A stretch of DNA of 64,000 nucleotides from Lewinellaceae bacterium (GCA_020636375.1 JACJXZ010000010.1:62001-126000); one strand, 5' to 3'. Counted from the first letter of the stretch, positions 32,701-42,093 are shown. A program made the numbers and translations. Notes: generated by a model not told the origin, from the letters alone.

Positions 32701-33439
32701 TGTAAACTAAGTAATTATTTGTTTTGGCAGTGCCTTTTGGCGAAATACTGCCCCGACACTGCGTGTACAGGGTAAACTGTTGCTCGGTCGATCAGAGATT
32801 GTTCAGAAATGGTAACAATTTAGGTGGGCCTGATGCCTTTGCCACGAAGCTTGCCCGGCTCGCAGAGACTGGACACCAAGACACCAAGACCGCACCAAGG
32901 CTTAGTGTTTTGGTGTCTTCGTGGCTAAAAAGCGGAGGGCTGCTAAATAGTTACCAGAAATGTGTGTCCGTCCCCAAGTTTTGAACCGCTGAGGTACTGT
33001 CTTTCTCTGCGGCGCTCCGCGCCCCTGTGTTTTTTAACCGCAGGGGGCGCAGAGAGCCACAGAGGAAAAGCGGCGTGTGGCCTCTCCGGGGGCGTTGCCT
33101 ATACAGCATGCTGCTTGCGCAGCGGAGCTGCTATACTCTTCTCTGCGGTTCTCTGCGCTCACTGCGGTTTTACAAACATATAGAGGAACACAGAGTATTC
33201 GCTGTCAAGCGAATACGCTGTGACATCTCCCCGTTTCTCTGCGGGTTGAGTAACCTGCCGGCCTGCGGCACAGCCTGCCTGCCATTACTGCCAGGTAGGC
33301 AGGCAGGCGGGAAGACACAGCGTTCTGAACAGTCCCGTCGATCAGGTAGCTACGGCTCCCCTCTCTCCCCGGCACTTCGTGTACGGGGCAGGCTCTCACG
33401 TAACCCTCAAAACAGCAAATAACTTAGTTTACAATGTAC
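32701..33439. repeat. ~740-bp gene-free block bracketed by inverted repeats
   Basis: TGTAAACTAAGTAATTATTT at the left end and its near complement (AAATAACTTAGTTTACA) at 33415-33431 bracket a patchwork of dispersed repeats: CACCAAGACACCAAG...CTTGGTG-type palindrome at 32870-32925, the ~200-bp repeat at 32984-33185, and inverted pieces of the sequence that precedes the 28463 copy. No gene is evident in 32696-33678. Confidence 0.65.
32984..33185 (+). repeat. ~200-bp dispersed repeat, copy 2
   Basis: Same repeat as 28463-28665. After it, the sequence that precedes copy 1 (CCTGCCGGCCTGCGGC and TGGCAGTAATGGCAGGC) appears in inverted orientation at about 33255-33310, so the ends of the unit behave as inverted repeats. 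Confidence 0.8.
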
Positions 33440-33466
33440 TTATGCTGGACTTCCTTCCGGCTTCCA

Positions 33467-33540
33467 GCCCGTCTTCCCCCTTCCGCCTTCCGCCTTCCGC
33501 CTTCCGACTTCCCGATTCCGACTTCCCACTTCCCCCAGCC
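33467..33540 (+). repeat. Pyrimidine-rich CTTCCGCC/CTTCCGACTTCC microrepeat
   Basis: A run of 7-11 bp imperfect repeats (CTTCCGCCTTCCGCCTTCCG and variants), common in Bacteroidota intergenic DNA. No function known to me. Confidence 0.7.
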
Positions 33541-33678
33541 CCTAAAACCACTTACCCTTTAAAACCCGCCCGCCGCCGCCCGTACCCTGCCCATCACTCC
33601 GGGCCCGCTGGGAAAAGCCTGATTTCCGGGCATTTTTGAACTGAGAACAACATCTGAAACAGTTCAAAATCTCGGAAA

Positions 33679-34446
33679 ATGAATCATTCAAAAATCCAGG
33701 TCAGCATCGTCACCAACAATTTCTCCGATGCCGTCAAAGAAGAAATGTGGGCCGTTTACCGGAATTATTACCACTACACCAGGGACTCTTTCATGGCGCG
33801 CGTTGCCGGCAACAATTACTACTCTTTTTATACCCTCAACGGAAAGATAATCGGCTTTACTGGCCTGCGGATCAGCCGGGCAGTGATCGATAGCAGGAAG
33901 CATTTGTTCATCTATTTCGGGCAAACCGTCATCGACAAGGCCCACCGCGGCAAGTCGCTGATACCGGTCACCGGCGCCAGGCTGTACCTCATGTTCTGGC
34001 GCGAGATCCTGTCTTCCCGGACGTTCTTCTGGGCGGATGCCCTTACGTACAAAGCCTATCTGGTCTTTGCCAAGTCGCTGGAAGAGTTCTATCCGACGTA
34101 TCAGCAGAAGAACCCGGAACACATTCAGAAGGTGATCGACTACATTGGCCAGGAGCATTACGGGAAGGATTACAACTTCGGCCTGGGCACGGTCCGCAAA
34201 GACCAGGTCCTGGTCAACGACCCCTGCGCCAGCATACCGCTGAAGTACCGGAAGGATCCGGATATTCGGTTTTACGTGCAGGCCAATCCGGGACATACCC
34301 GGGGGCAGGGGCTGATCACGCTGGCACCGCTCAGCGGGACGAATTTTATGAAGCTGGCGCGTCGGCTGATGATGAAAGCCGTTAAGGCCAGCCTGCCGGT
34401 TTTCTTTCGTGCAGAGCGGAAAGGGACGAGGCTGGCCGGGAATTGA
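33679..34446 (+). CDS. Hypothetical protein, weakly GNAT-like (255 aa)
   Basis: Not recognised with confidence. The order 'YYSFYTLNGKIIGFTGLRIS', 'FIYFGQTVIDKAHRGKSLIP' and 'GARLYLMFWREIL' resembles the central beta-strands and the acyl-CoA loop of GNAT acyltransferases (RGK in place of the usual RxxGxG/A), but the motif is degenerate. The protein is basic at its C-terminus and has no signal peptide. The ATG at 33679 follows an A-rich segment. It is isolated: repeats upstream, a 134-bp gap before the oxidoreductase operon downstream. A short inverted pair, CGACTAAT at 34483 and ATTAGTCG at 34539, lies in that gap and may belong to the operon's promoter. Confidence 0.6.
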   Translation: MNHSKIQVSIVTNNFSDAVKEEMWAVYRNYYHYTRDSFMARVAGNNYYSFYTLNGKIIGFTGLRISRAVIDSRKHLFIYFGQTVIDKAHRGKSLIPVTGARLYLMFWREILSSRTFFWADALTYKAYLVFAKSLEEFYPTYQQKNPEHIQKVIDYIGQEHYGKDYNFGLGTVRKDQVLVNDPCASIPLKYRKDPDIRFYVQANPGHTRGQGLITLAPLSGTNFMKLARRLMMKAVKASLPVFFRAERKGTRLAGN

Positions 34447-34580
34447 AAGTGCGCTTTTTTTGAGGTTGACTTCAATAAGATTCGACTAATCCCGACAGTT
34501 TTCAACTATTATTTTACATTTTTAAAATTCTCTGCTATATTAGTCGGCTAAATGTAGGAAAACAAAAACACTAGCCGATT

Positions 34581-36383
34581 TTGAAACCGACGAACATTCA
34601 AGACCCGGAGTATTTCCACAAGGTGGTGGACTGCCAGTACGCCTGCCCGGCCCACACGCCGGTGCCGGAATACATCCGCCTGATCGCCGCCGGGCGCTAC
34701 ACCGAGGCCTATATGGTCAACTGGGAATCCAACGTGTTCCCCGGCATCCTGGGGCGCACCTGCGACCGGCCCTGCGAACCGGCCTGCCGGCGGGGGCGCA
34801 TCGAGGAAGAACCGGTGGCTATTTGCCGCCTCAAGCGGGTGGCGGCCGACAACAAAGAAGAAGTCCGCCACCTGATGCCGTCCATCCCCGAAAGAAAGAA
34901 CGGCAAGAAGGTCGCCCTCATCGGCGGCGGCCCCGCCTCGCTGACGGTAGCGCGCGACCTGGCGCCCCTGGGCTACGAAATCCACCTGTATGACGAATGG
35001 GATAAAGGGGGCGGCATGATGCGCACCCAGATTCCTGCCTTCCGCCTGCCCGAATCGGTGCTGGATGAGGAGGTCGACTACATCCTCGACCTGGGCATCC
35101 ATACCCACTTCAATACCTATGTGGAAAGCATGAAATCCATCCTGGAGCAGGACTACGACGCCATCTTCGTGGGCACCGGCGCGCCAAGGGGGCGCGACCT
35201 CGACCTGCCCGGCCGCGAAAAAGCCGGTACCAATATACACATCGGCATCGAGTGGCTGGCCAGCGTGGCCTTCGGGCACACCTCCAAGATCGGCAAAAAG
35301 GTCATCGTGCTGGGAGGGGGCAACACCGCCATGGACTGCTGCCGAACCTCCCGCCGCCTGGGCGGAGACGAGGTGAAAGTGATCGTCCGAAGCCCCTTCA
35401 AGGATATGAAAGCCTCGCCCTGGGAGATCGAAGACGCCCAACGGGAAGACATTCCCATTTTGAACAACATGCCACCCAAGGAATTTGTCGTGAAAAACGG
35501 CAAGCTCAAAGGGGTGGTCTTCGGCAAAGTGGCCGCCATTTACGGCGAGGACGGCAAGCGCCGCCTCATTCCTACCGGCGAGCCGGACGTGTTCATCGAA
35601 GCGGACGATGTGATCATCGCCATCGGGCAGGACAATGCCTTCCCCTGGGTCGAACGCGACCTGGGCATCAAATTCGGGAAGTGGGACCTGCCGGTAGTCG
35701 ACAAGACCACCTTCCAGTCGACTCTCGACCGGGTCTTCTTCGGCGGAGACGCCGCCTTCGGGCCCGAAAACGTGATCACTGCCGTGGCCCACGGCCACCA
35801 GGCTGCCATTTCCATCGACCTGTTCTGCCGGGGCGAATCGGTCTACAACCGGCCGGCGCCGTACACCAACCTGGTCAGCCAGAAGATGGGCATCCACGAG
35901 TGGAGCTACGACAGCCCGGTGGTGGCAGACAAGCGCTACCTCGTGCCTCACGCCGAAAAACAGGTGGCTCTCTCCAACCGGACGGTGGAAGTAGAACTGG
36001 GCTTCGACCAGCCTACCGGCTTCAAGGAAGCTCAGCGCTGCCTCAACTGCGATGTGCAAACCGTCTTCAATACCAGCCGCTGCATCGAGTGCGACGCCTG
36101 TATGGACATCTGCCCGACGTCCTGCATCACCTTCACGGCCAACGGGGAAGAAGAGGACCTGCGCGCCCGCCTTCTGGCGCCGGCCAACAATACCAGCCAG
36201 GATCTCTACGTGTCGGAAAACCTGCCCACCGGGCGGGTCATGGTCAAGGATGAGGACGTCTGCCTGCACTGCGGGCTTTGCGCCGAGCGCTGCCCGACGG
36301 CAGCCTGGGACATGCAGAAATATTTGTACCAAGTGACAAAAGCTACGCCAATATGGAACATATCCGAGCAATCAACGATCTAG
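34581..36383 (+). CDS. GltD-like FAD/NAD(P) oxidoreductase with 4Fe-4S domains
   Basis: A 600-aa protein. The N-terminal cysteine cluster (CQYACPAHTPV ... GRTCDRPCEPACRRG) is the Fer4_20 domain; it is followed by an FAD Rossmann fold (KVALIGGGPASLTVARDLA), an NAD(P)-binding fold (KVIVLGGGNTAMDCCRTSRR) and 'FFGGDAAFGPENVITAVAHG'. The end carries two 4Fe-4S motifs (CIECDACMDICPTSC and CLHCGLCAERCPTAAW). The start is a TTG at 34581, since a TAG lies three codons upstream and the conserved region begins at once. It probably passes electrons between NAD(P)H and ferredoxin for the 2-oxoacid oxidoreductase encoded by the next two genes; the next gene starts 31 nt inside its end. The physiological electron direction cannot be told. 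Confidence 0.88.
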   Translation: MKPTNIQDPEYFHKVVDCQYACPAHTPVPEYIRLIAAGRYTEAYMVNWESNVFPGILGRTCDRPCEPACRRGRIEEEPVAICRLKRVAADNKEEVRHLMPSIPERKNGKKVALIGGGPASLTVARDLAPLGYEIHLYDEWDKGGGMMRTQIPAFRLPESVLDEEVDYILDLGIHTHFNTYVESMKSILEQDYDAIFVGTGAPRGRDLDLPGREKAGTNIHIGIEWLASVAFGHTSKIGKKVIVLGGGNTAMDCCRTSRRLGGDEVKVIVRSPFKDMKASPWEIEDAQREDIPILNNMPPKEFVVKNGKLKGVVFGKVAAIYGEDGKRRLIPTGEPDVFIEADDVIIAIGQDNAFPWVERDLGIKFGKWDLPVVDKTTFQSTLDRVFFGGDAAFGPENVITAVAHGHQAAISIDLFCRGESVYNRPAPYTNLVSQKMGIHEWSYDSPVVADKRYLVPHAEKQVALSNRTVEVELGFDQPTGFKEAQRCLNCDVQTVFNTSRCIECDACMDICPTSCITFTANGEEEDLRARLLAPANNTSQDLYVSENLPTGRVMVKDEDVCLHCGLCAERCPTAAWDMQKYLYQVTKATPIWNISEQSTI

Positions 36384-38203
36384 TCGTTCGATTTGCCAAC
36401 GTCAACGGCACCGGCTCCGCCAGCGCCAATAACATGTTTGCCAAGGCCATCTTCCGGATGGGCATCCCGGTTTCGCCCAAGAACATCTTCCCTTCCAACA
36501 TACAGGGCCTGCCTACCTGGTACGAGGTGCGGATCAGCGAGAAGGGCTACCTCGGCCGCCGCGACGGGGTGGACCTCATGGTCTGCGTCAACCCCCAGAG
36601 CATGGCGCGGGATGTGGAAAGCGTCAAGCCGGGCGGATACTTCCTCTACGATAATACCAAAAAACTTCACCCGGAATTTATCCGGGAAGACATCCATTAT
36701 ATCGGCATACCGATGACGGCCATGACCATGAAGCACTACAGCGACCCGCGGCAGCGGCAGCTGTTCAAGAATGTGATTTATGTCGGGGCCCTTTCGGCTT
36801 TGCTCGACATCGAAATGGATGTGCTGAAGGGCATTGTCGAGGGGCAGTTTCAACGCAAACAGAAGCTGATCGCCCCCAACTTCAAAGCCCTGGAACTGGG
36901 AGAAAACTATGTGCACGAGCATTTTGACTTTCCCCTGGATATCCGGCTGGAACGGCGGGACAACGTGGGCGACCAGATCCTCATCGACGGCAATACTGCC
37001 TGTGCGCTGGGTGCCATCTACGGCGGTGCCACCGTGGCGGCCTGGTATCCTATCACGCCCTCCACTTCCATCGTCGGCGCATTTGAAAAATATGCGCACC
37101 GCCTGCGCATCGACCCTGCAACCGGAAAGGGCCGGTACGCCATCATCCAGGCTGAAGACGAACTGGCTGCTATGGGCATGGTCATCGGCGCCACCTGGAA
37201 CGGCGCCCGGGCGTTTACCACGACCAGCGGCCCCGGCGTTTCGCTAATGAGCGAGTTTCTGGGGCTGGCCTATTTTGCCGAAATCCCGGTCGTGCTGGTC
37301 AATGTACAGCGGGGCGGGCCCTCCACCGGGATGCCCACCCGAACCCAGCAGCCGGACCTGATCTCTTCGGCCTATGCCTCGCATGGCGACACCCGCCACG
37401 TGCTGCTGTTTCCCAGTACGCCCCGGGAGTGTTTCGACTTTACAGCCCTGGCCTTCGACCTGGCTGACCGCCTGCAGACGCCGGTCATCCTCATGTCGGA
37501 CCTGGACCTCGGAATGAATGACCATGTGTCCCCTCCCCTGAAATGGGAAGACGGCCGCCAATACGACCTGGGCAAAGTGCTCAGCGCCGAGGACCTGGAA
37601 CGCATTGAGCAGTTCGGGCGCTACCTGGACGTCGACGGCGACGGCATTCCGTACCGGACCATCCCGGGCACACACCCTACAAAGGGGTCTTTTTTCACGC
37701 GAGGCACCTCGAAGGACGAGTATGCCCGGTATACCGAAAACGGCGAAGCCTATGTGCGCAACGTCGACCGGCTGCTGAAAAAATGGGAAACAGCCAAGAA
37801 GTACGTCCCGGCTCCCGAATTGTACCAGGAAGAAAGCAGCAACGACTATGGCATGCTCTTTTTCGGCACGACGACCTACGCCGCCCTGGAAGCGATGGAA
37901 CTGCTGCGGGAAAAAGGTATTGCGCTGGACGCCATGCGCCTGCGCGCTTTTCCTTTCAATGAAACCGTCCGGCAATTCATCGATACGCACCAACGCGTCT
38001 TCGTGGTGGAACAAAACCGGGATGCCCAACTGCGCAGCATGCTGATCAACGAGCTGGACCTCTACCCCCGGCAGCTGATCCCGATATTAAACTACGACGG
38101 CCAGCCCATCACCGCTGATCGGATCGAGCAGTTGATCATTGAAAATTATCCAAAAGAAAAGAAACAAGATGACGTACATAAAGCCGAAGTTCCGGCATCC
38201 TGA
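36353..38203 (+). CDS. korA: 2-oxoacid:ferredoxin oxidoreductase, fused gamma-alpha subunit
   Basis: I start at ATG 36353 (MEHIRAINDLVVRFANVNG); the frame is open further upstream into the previous gene. Residues 1-195 form the gamma domain ('GTGSASANNMFAKAIFRMGI', 'QGLPTWYEVRIS'), and from about 215 the alpha domain follows ('GNTACALGAIYGGATVAAWYPITPS', 'QAEDELAAMGMVIGA', 'TTSGPGVSLMSEFLGLAYFAEIP', 'GPSTGMPTRTQQ'). This fusion is the form found in aerobic Bacteroidota KorA. With KorB it converts 2-oxoglutarate (or another 2-oxoacid) and CoA to the acyl-CoA, CO2 and reduced ferredoxin. It overlaps the upstream gene by 31 nt and the downstream gene by 35 nt, so all three are translated as an operon. 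Confidence 0.92.
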   Translation: MEHIRAINDLVVRFANVNGTGSASANNMFAKAIFRMGIPVSPKNIFPSNIQGLPTWYEVRISEKGYLGRRDGVDLMVCVNPQSMARDVESVKPGGYFLYDNTKKLHPEFIREDIHYIGIPMTAMTMKHYSDPRQRQLFKNVIYVGALSALLDIEMDVLKGIVEGQFQRKQKLIAPNFKALELGENYVHEHFDFPLDIRLERRDNVGDQILIDGNTACALGAIYGGATVAAWYPITPSTSIVGAFEKYAHRLRIDPATGKGRYAIIQAEDELAAMGMVIGATWNGARAFTTTSGPGVSLMSEFLGLAYFAEIPVVLVNVQRGGPSTGMPTRTQQPDLISSAYASHGDTRHVLLFPSTPRECFDFTALAFDLADRLQTPVILMSDLDLGMNDHVSPPLKWEDGRQYDLGKVLSAEDLERIEQFGRYLDVDGDGIPYRTIPGTHPTKGSFFTRGTSKDEYARYTENGEAYVRNVDRLLKKWETAKKYVPAPELYQEESSNDYGMLFFGTTTYAALEAMELLREKGIALDAMRLRAFPFNETVRQFIDTHQRVFVVEQNRDAQLRSMLINELDLYPRQLIPILNYDGQPITADRIEQLIIENYPKEKKQDDVHKAEVPAS

Positions 38204-39221
38204 GTTGCCCAAAAACAAGATCGGCTTCGCTAAGGCCGATTATGAAGGCGCCATTTCCACCTTGTGCGGGGGATGCGGCCACGATTCCATCAGCGGCGCC
38301 ATTGTGCAGGCCTGTTACGAACTTTCCATCGAGCCGCACCGGCTGGCCAAGTTATCCGGTATCGGGTGTTCCTCCAAAACCCCGACATACTTCCTGAGCA
38401 ACTCTCATGGCTTCAATGCCGTCCATGGGCGAATGCCGTCCATCGCTACCGGTGCCAGCATGGCCAACCGGAACCTCATCTACCTGGGGGTTTCCGGCGA
38501 CGGCGACTCAGCCTCCATCGGCATGGGGCAGTTCGTGCATGCCATCCGCCGCAATGTGAATATGGTATACATCGTCATGAACAACGGCTGCTACGGCCTG
38601 ACCAAAGGGCAGAATTCCGCCACTGCTGATATCGGTTCCCTCAGCAAAGGGGGAGCGGAAAACCACTATCCGGCCATCGACCTGGTCGGCCTGGCCCTCG
38701 AATTGGGCGCCACCTTCGTCGGCCGGAGCTTCTCCGGCGACAAAACCCAGCTGGTGCCCCTGATCAAAGCCGCCATGTCGCACCCCGGCTTTGCCCTGCT
38801 GGATGTCGTTTCGCCCTGCGTGACCTTCAACAACAAGCCGGAGTCGACCAAATCGTACGACTACGTCCGGGCACATCTCGAAGCAACCGCTACGATCGAC
38901 TTCGTGCCGGAAAAAGAGGAGATCACCGTCAATTATCCCGAAGGCAAATCCGCCCATGTGGAGCTGCACGACGGCTCGGTGATCCACCTCCATAAACTGG
39001 CCCCCAACTGGAACCCCACCGACCGCTTTTCAGCCGTCAACCGGCTGCTGGAGGCCAAAATGAAGGGGGAAGTGCTGACCGGCCTGCTCTATATCGACCC
39101 GAAAAGCCAGGATATGCACGAGCTGGAAAATACAGTGGACCAGCCGCTGAATACCCTGCGGGAAGAGGAGCTGTGCCCGGGATCGGAAGCGCTGGAAAAA
39201 ATCAACGCTTCTTTCCGGTAA
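38169..39221 (+). CDS. korB: 2-oxoacid:ferredoxin oxidoreductase beta subunit (thiamine-diphosphate binding)
   Basis: I start at ATG 38169 (MTYIKPKFRHPEL), inside the 3' end of korA. The ThDP-binding motif is clear (GVSGDGDSASIGMGQFVHAI ... 'MVYIVMNNGCYGLTKGQ'), and the iron-sulfur cysteines of this family are in 'CGGCGHD' and 'GIGCSSKTP', with a further cysteine in 'VVSPCVTF'. The length of 350 aa fits the KorB type. Reductive or oxidative use for the TCA cycle depends on the redox partners; the FAD/4Fe-4S protein of the same operon is the obvious one. After the stop there is a gap to the terminator at 39401-39430, which has the wrong orientation for this operon. Confidence 0.92.
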   Translation: MTYIKPKFRHPELPKNKIGFAKADYEGAISTLCGGCGHDSISGAIVQACYELSIEPHRLAKLSGIGCSSKTPTYFLSNSHGFNAVHGRMPSIATGASMANRNLIYLGVSGDGDSASIGMGQFVHAIRRNVNMVYIVMNNGCYGLTKGQNSATADIGSLSKGGAENHYPAIDLVGLALELGATFVGRSFSGDKTQLVPLIKAAMSHPGFALLDVVSPCVTFNNKPESTKSYDYVRAHLEATATIDFVPEKEEITVNYPEGKSAHVELHDGSVIHLHKLAPNWNPTDRFSAVNRLLEAKMKGEVLTGLLYIDPKSQDMHELENTVDQPLNTLREEELCPGSEALEKINASFR

Positions 39222-39918
39222 GAGAGCGGGTACAGCCTGGCGGGCAGGCTGCTGGTTATTTTGGCGCCACGGGCTTGTGATGGGCAAATTCTGCCCATGG
39301 GATGGGGAAATCCATGCCGGGCACGGCGTTAAGATATATGGTTTTTTTTAATAAAAAAGGCAACTATGCTGTTGACCTCCCGTAAAAGAATGAGGCGGGC
39401 AAAAAAAAACCGGCCCTGTGCGGGCCGGTTCCAAAAGAGCTTTGAGAGGCTATCTACATACCAAAAATGAGGACATCCTTTGATATCCCCGAAAATCTTT
39501 CATGGGATTATATGCGGGCGCCGAAGAGCCAGCATATACTTGTACTTGCTTCGCTTTCCAGCGGGCATTAGTATAATTGCATTCGTGGGATTACAACCTT
39601 TTTCACTGTGCCAAAGAAGCGAGTCTCATGCTTCTTTGCGCCATGTGTTGCAGCGAGTCTTTTCTCGCGCCTTCTCTTCCGAAGGAACGTGCCAACTTTC
39701 GTTCTTTATCGTTGACAATACAAATGTCCGGAATAATTCTGCCAGCGTGAAGTACATTTCTTCAATTTACTGGGCTATCCGAATAAAAAAAATAATCAAA
39801 AAACATTCATTTTCAATAATTTGTAATTTATACAGCTTTAATTTCTGCATTTTTAAGCATTATTTTTATGTTAAATCTGCGGGAAAAAAAGTTTTTCTCC
39901 CTTAAACGGATAACAAAA
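39222..39918. other. Gene-free 697-bp stretch with an opposite-strand terminator
   Basis: No convincing protein gene. It holds the minus-strand terminator (39401-39430), a stem CAAAGAAGC/GCTTCTTTG at 39613-39639, and an AT-rich end at 39780-39870 that may contain the promoter of the caspase gene. A short + frame of 34 codons (39469-39573) shows nothing recognisable. A minus-strand non-coding RNA of a few hundred nt ending at 39401 is possible. Confidence 0.5.
39401..39430 (-). terminator. Rho-independent terminator on the minus strand
   Basis: AACCGGCCC and GGGCCGGTT form a strong stem followed, on the minus strand only, by nine T. No minus-strand gene precedes it, which is why a non-coding RNA is suspected. 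Confidence 0.75.
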
Positions 39919-42093
39919 ATGGCTGCCAAAACCGTGCCGCAGGAAACTTTGCCGGACTTATATGCCCTGTTCGTGGGTATCAACCAATACCCCAACCTGT
40001 CAGCGAACCACCAACTGGAAGGGTGCGTCAACGACGTAAATCTGGTCCGGGAACTGCTGAACCAGGACTTTATGCAAGCACGGTTTCAGAACATCTACAT
40101 CCATGAGCCCATCCTGAATACCGACGCCACCAAGGAAAAGATCGTGCAGGCTTTCCGCGGCCACCTCGGCAAGGCCAAAAAGGGGGACTTTGCCCTCTTT
40201 TTCTTCTCCGGGCACGGCATTCGGGAAAAGACCAGCATCGAGGCGTTCCGGGAAGAAGAGCTCGATGCCAATATCGGAGGCGTCATCTGCACCGATTTCC
40301 GGGGCACCGGGAGAAAAGACCCGGACGATACGGTATTGTGCGACAAAGAGTTCCGCTACCTCATCCGGGAACTGGCCGAAGACCGGGACGGAAACCCCAG
40401 GGCCAACGTCATTGCCCTGTTCGACTGCTGCCATTCCGGCTCCAATACCCGCTCGGCCCTGACGCCGGAAATACCTGCCAGGGCCCGGCAGGTCATGCGC
40501 CAGGCCCTGCCGGAAAGAAAATGGGAAGGCTTCATCTTTCACGATAACCCACAAGTCCGGGAAAAAGTGAAACAAAACAAGCTGCTGGAGGAAATCCTGC
40601 CGCAGGGGCAGCACATCATGATGGCTGCCTGCCTGGAAATCGAACTGGCCTGGGAAGCCGGCACAACCCAGAGCAACGGCGCTTTCACCCAGGCGCTGAC
40701 CGAAGTGCTCCGGCAACATCGTGGCGACGTCACCTACCACGACCTGCACACCCGCATCCTCAACCGCATGCGCTTCCACTACAATAATGAAAGCCGCTAC
40801 GATCAGCGGCAGACGCCCCAGTTTTACATCAATACCCGCCAGCCCAACGACCGCTACAAAGTTTTCCTGACCAACCAGCGGGCCAGCCAAACCGGCGATT
40901 GCACCCTGGAGTACAACCAGGCGGAAAAGGAGTGGCGCATCAGCCTCGGCGCCCTGCACGGCGTGCCGCCGGACAGCAAGGCGCAGGGCGTTACCGCCGT
41001 CGTTTTTCCCCACAAGGACCGCACGAAACGCCGGGAAGCCAAAATACTGAAGGTATATCCTATGCATTCGGTCATAGAATTTCCGGCAGGGCTCGACCCG
41101 TCCGAAGGGCCGTTCCTCGGCAACGTCGGAGGGCTGGCCATCCCCAAAATGCGGATATTCCTCGCAGGAGATAAAGAAGGTGTAACACTGGCCAAAGAGG
41201 AACTCGGCAAACTGATGAATAACGCCAAAAGGCAGCTCTTCGAACTGGCGGATGACGAAGGCAGGGCCAACTACGTGCTGGAAGCCCGGGGCGGAAAATT
41301 TGGCTACTTCCTTCCCTTCGAGCCGGCGCGCCCTCTCATCCGGGCTACAGCTTACCTCGACGATAACGGCCGGCCGGCAGCCGGCAGGGTGGAAGAAGTG
41401 TTCAACAACTTCAACCAGATCGCGGAGTGGTCCTTCCTGAAAAACCTCAACTATTTCTCTGCCGCCGTCCCATCCGGCCTTTCCGGAAAAACAGTCATGT
41501 ATCCGATAGAGCTGCGCCTGTATGAATACACCGGCAATGGCCAGGAAAAACGGATCATGCCGACGGGCAATACGTTCACCTTCGAACTCAGCGCAGACAA
41601 ACCGCATATTTGGATCCGTTTCGAGTTGGAAAATTACAGCCCGGACCTGCTGCATACCAGCCTGGTCTACATGCCTTACAACTTCGGCTTCCTGTCGGAT
41701 GAAAAAGCCTGCTTCCTGCCCGCTCCCCAGGTCGTGGTCGAAAAGGGAGAAAAGGCCTTCTCCCGGAAATTCGGCCGCCAGCAACCGCCGGACAATGACA
41801 ACGGGAAGGACTACCTGCGCCTCCGGGCCGACCAGTACACCCGCGATTATAACCTGCCGATGGAGCTGAGCTACATCAAACTCCTCAGCAGCCGGACGCC
41901 CTTCGAGATCAAAGCCCTGCACATGGAACCCCTGCCGCTGCCCGACGAACCGGTGCAAAAGACCCGGGGCTTCGGCTTCGGAGAAGAGGAAGACGAGGAA
42001 TTCCAGCCGTTCGAGTGGGAGATCCGGACGTTTGAGCTGATCGTCAGCAATCCGGACTATGTGCCGGAAAGCGCTGGAAGAAAAGTAATTTGA
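39919..42093 (+). CDS. Caspase-like peptidase (C14 family) with large C-terminal region
   Basis: I start at ATG 39919 (MAAKTVPQETLPDLYALFVG). Residues 10-270 are a caspase/metacaspase-fold p20-like domain: 'YALFVGINQYPNL', catalytic histidine in 'FALFFFSGHG' (near residue 99) and catalytic cysteine in 'IALFDCCHSGS' (near 171). The remaining ~450 residues are not recognised; they contain beta-rich segments ('VTAVVFPHKDR', 'YPIELRLYEYTGNG', 'DKPHIWIRFELENY') and an acidic stretch 'GEEEDEEFQPFEWE'. Prokaryotic proteins of this fold act as arginine/lysine or aspartate-directed proteases in stress, development or conflict systems, often with NACHT/STAND partners. No partner gene lies next to it, but the same window carries an nSTAND-FGE/SIR2-TIR pair. 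A soluble cytoplasmic protein is likely. Confidence 0.8.
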   Translation: MAAKTVPQETLPDLYALFVGINQYPNLSANHQLEGCVNDVNLVRELLNQDFMQARFQNIYIHEPILNTDATKEKIVQAFRGHLGKAKKGDFALFFFSGHGIREKTSIEAFREEELDANIGGVICTDFRGTGRKDPDDTVLCDKEFRYLIRELAEDRDGNPRANVIALFDCCHSGSNTRSALTPEIPARARQVMRQALPERKWEGFIFHDNPQVREKVKQNKLLEEILPQGQHIMMAACLEIELAWEAGTTQSNGAFTQALTEVLRQHRGDVTYHDLHTRILNRMRFHYNNESRYDQRQTPQFYINTRQPNDRYKVFLTNQRASQTGDCTLEYNQAEKEWRISLGALHGVPPDSKAQGVTAVVFPHKDRTKRREAKILKVYPMHSVIEFPAGLDPSEGPFLGNVGGLAIPKMRIFLAGDKEGVTLAKEELGKLMNNAKRQLFELADDEGRANYVLEARGGKFGYFLPFEPARPLIRATAYLDDNGRPAAGRVEEVFNNFNQIAEWSFLKNLNYFSAAVPSGLSGKTVMYPIELRLYEYTGNGQEKRIMPTGNTFTFELSADKPHIWIRFELENYSPDLLHTSLVYMPYNFGFLSDEKACFLPAPQVVVEKGEKAFSRKFGRQQPPDNDNGKDYLRLRADQYTRDYNLPMELSYIKLLSSRTPFEIKALHMEPLPLPDEPVQKTRGFGFGEEEDEEFQPFEWEIRTFELIVSNPDYVPESAGRKVI

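Noticed and set aside
33467..33540. CTTCCGCC run considered as a phase-variation tract
   Set aside because: It lies in non-coding DNA 139 bp before the next gene, and the unit is irregular.
34548..36371. 607-codon minus-strand open frame opposite the FAD/4Fe-4S gene
   Set aside because: The + frame has unmistakable cysteine and Rossmann motifs; the opposite frame has none.
39469..39573. 34-codon frame MRTSFDIPENLSWDYMRAPK...
   Set aside because: No family recognised and no ribosome binding site; kept only as part of the gap description.
39679..39695. Sigma-54-like box TGGCAC-N5 on the minus strand
   Set aside because: The -12 part reads TTCGG where TTGCA/T is expected; too weak to annotate.
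39480..39905. 141-codon + frame before the caspase gene
   Set aside because: Low-complexity start, no homology-like motif, crosses an AT-rich promoter-like region and overlaps the caspase start in another frame.
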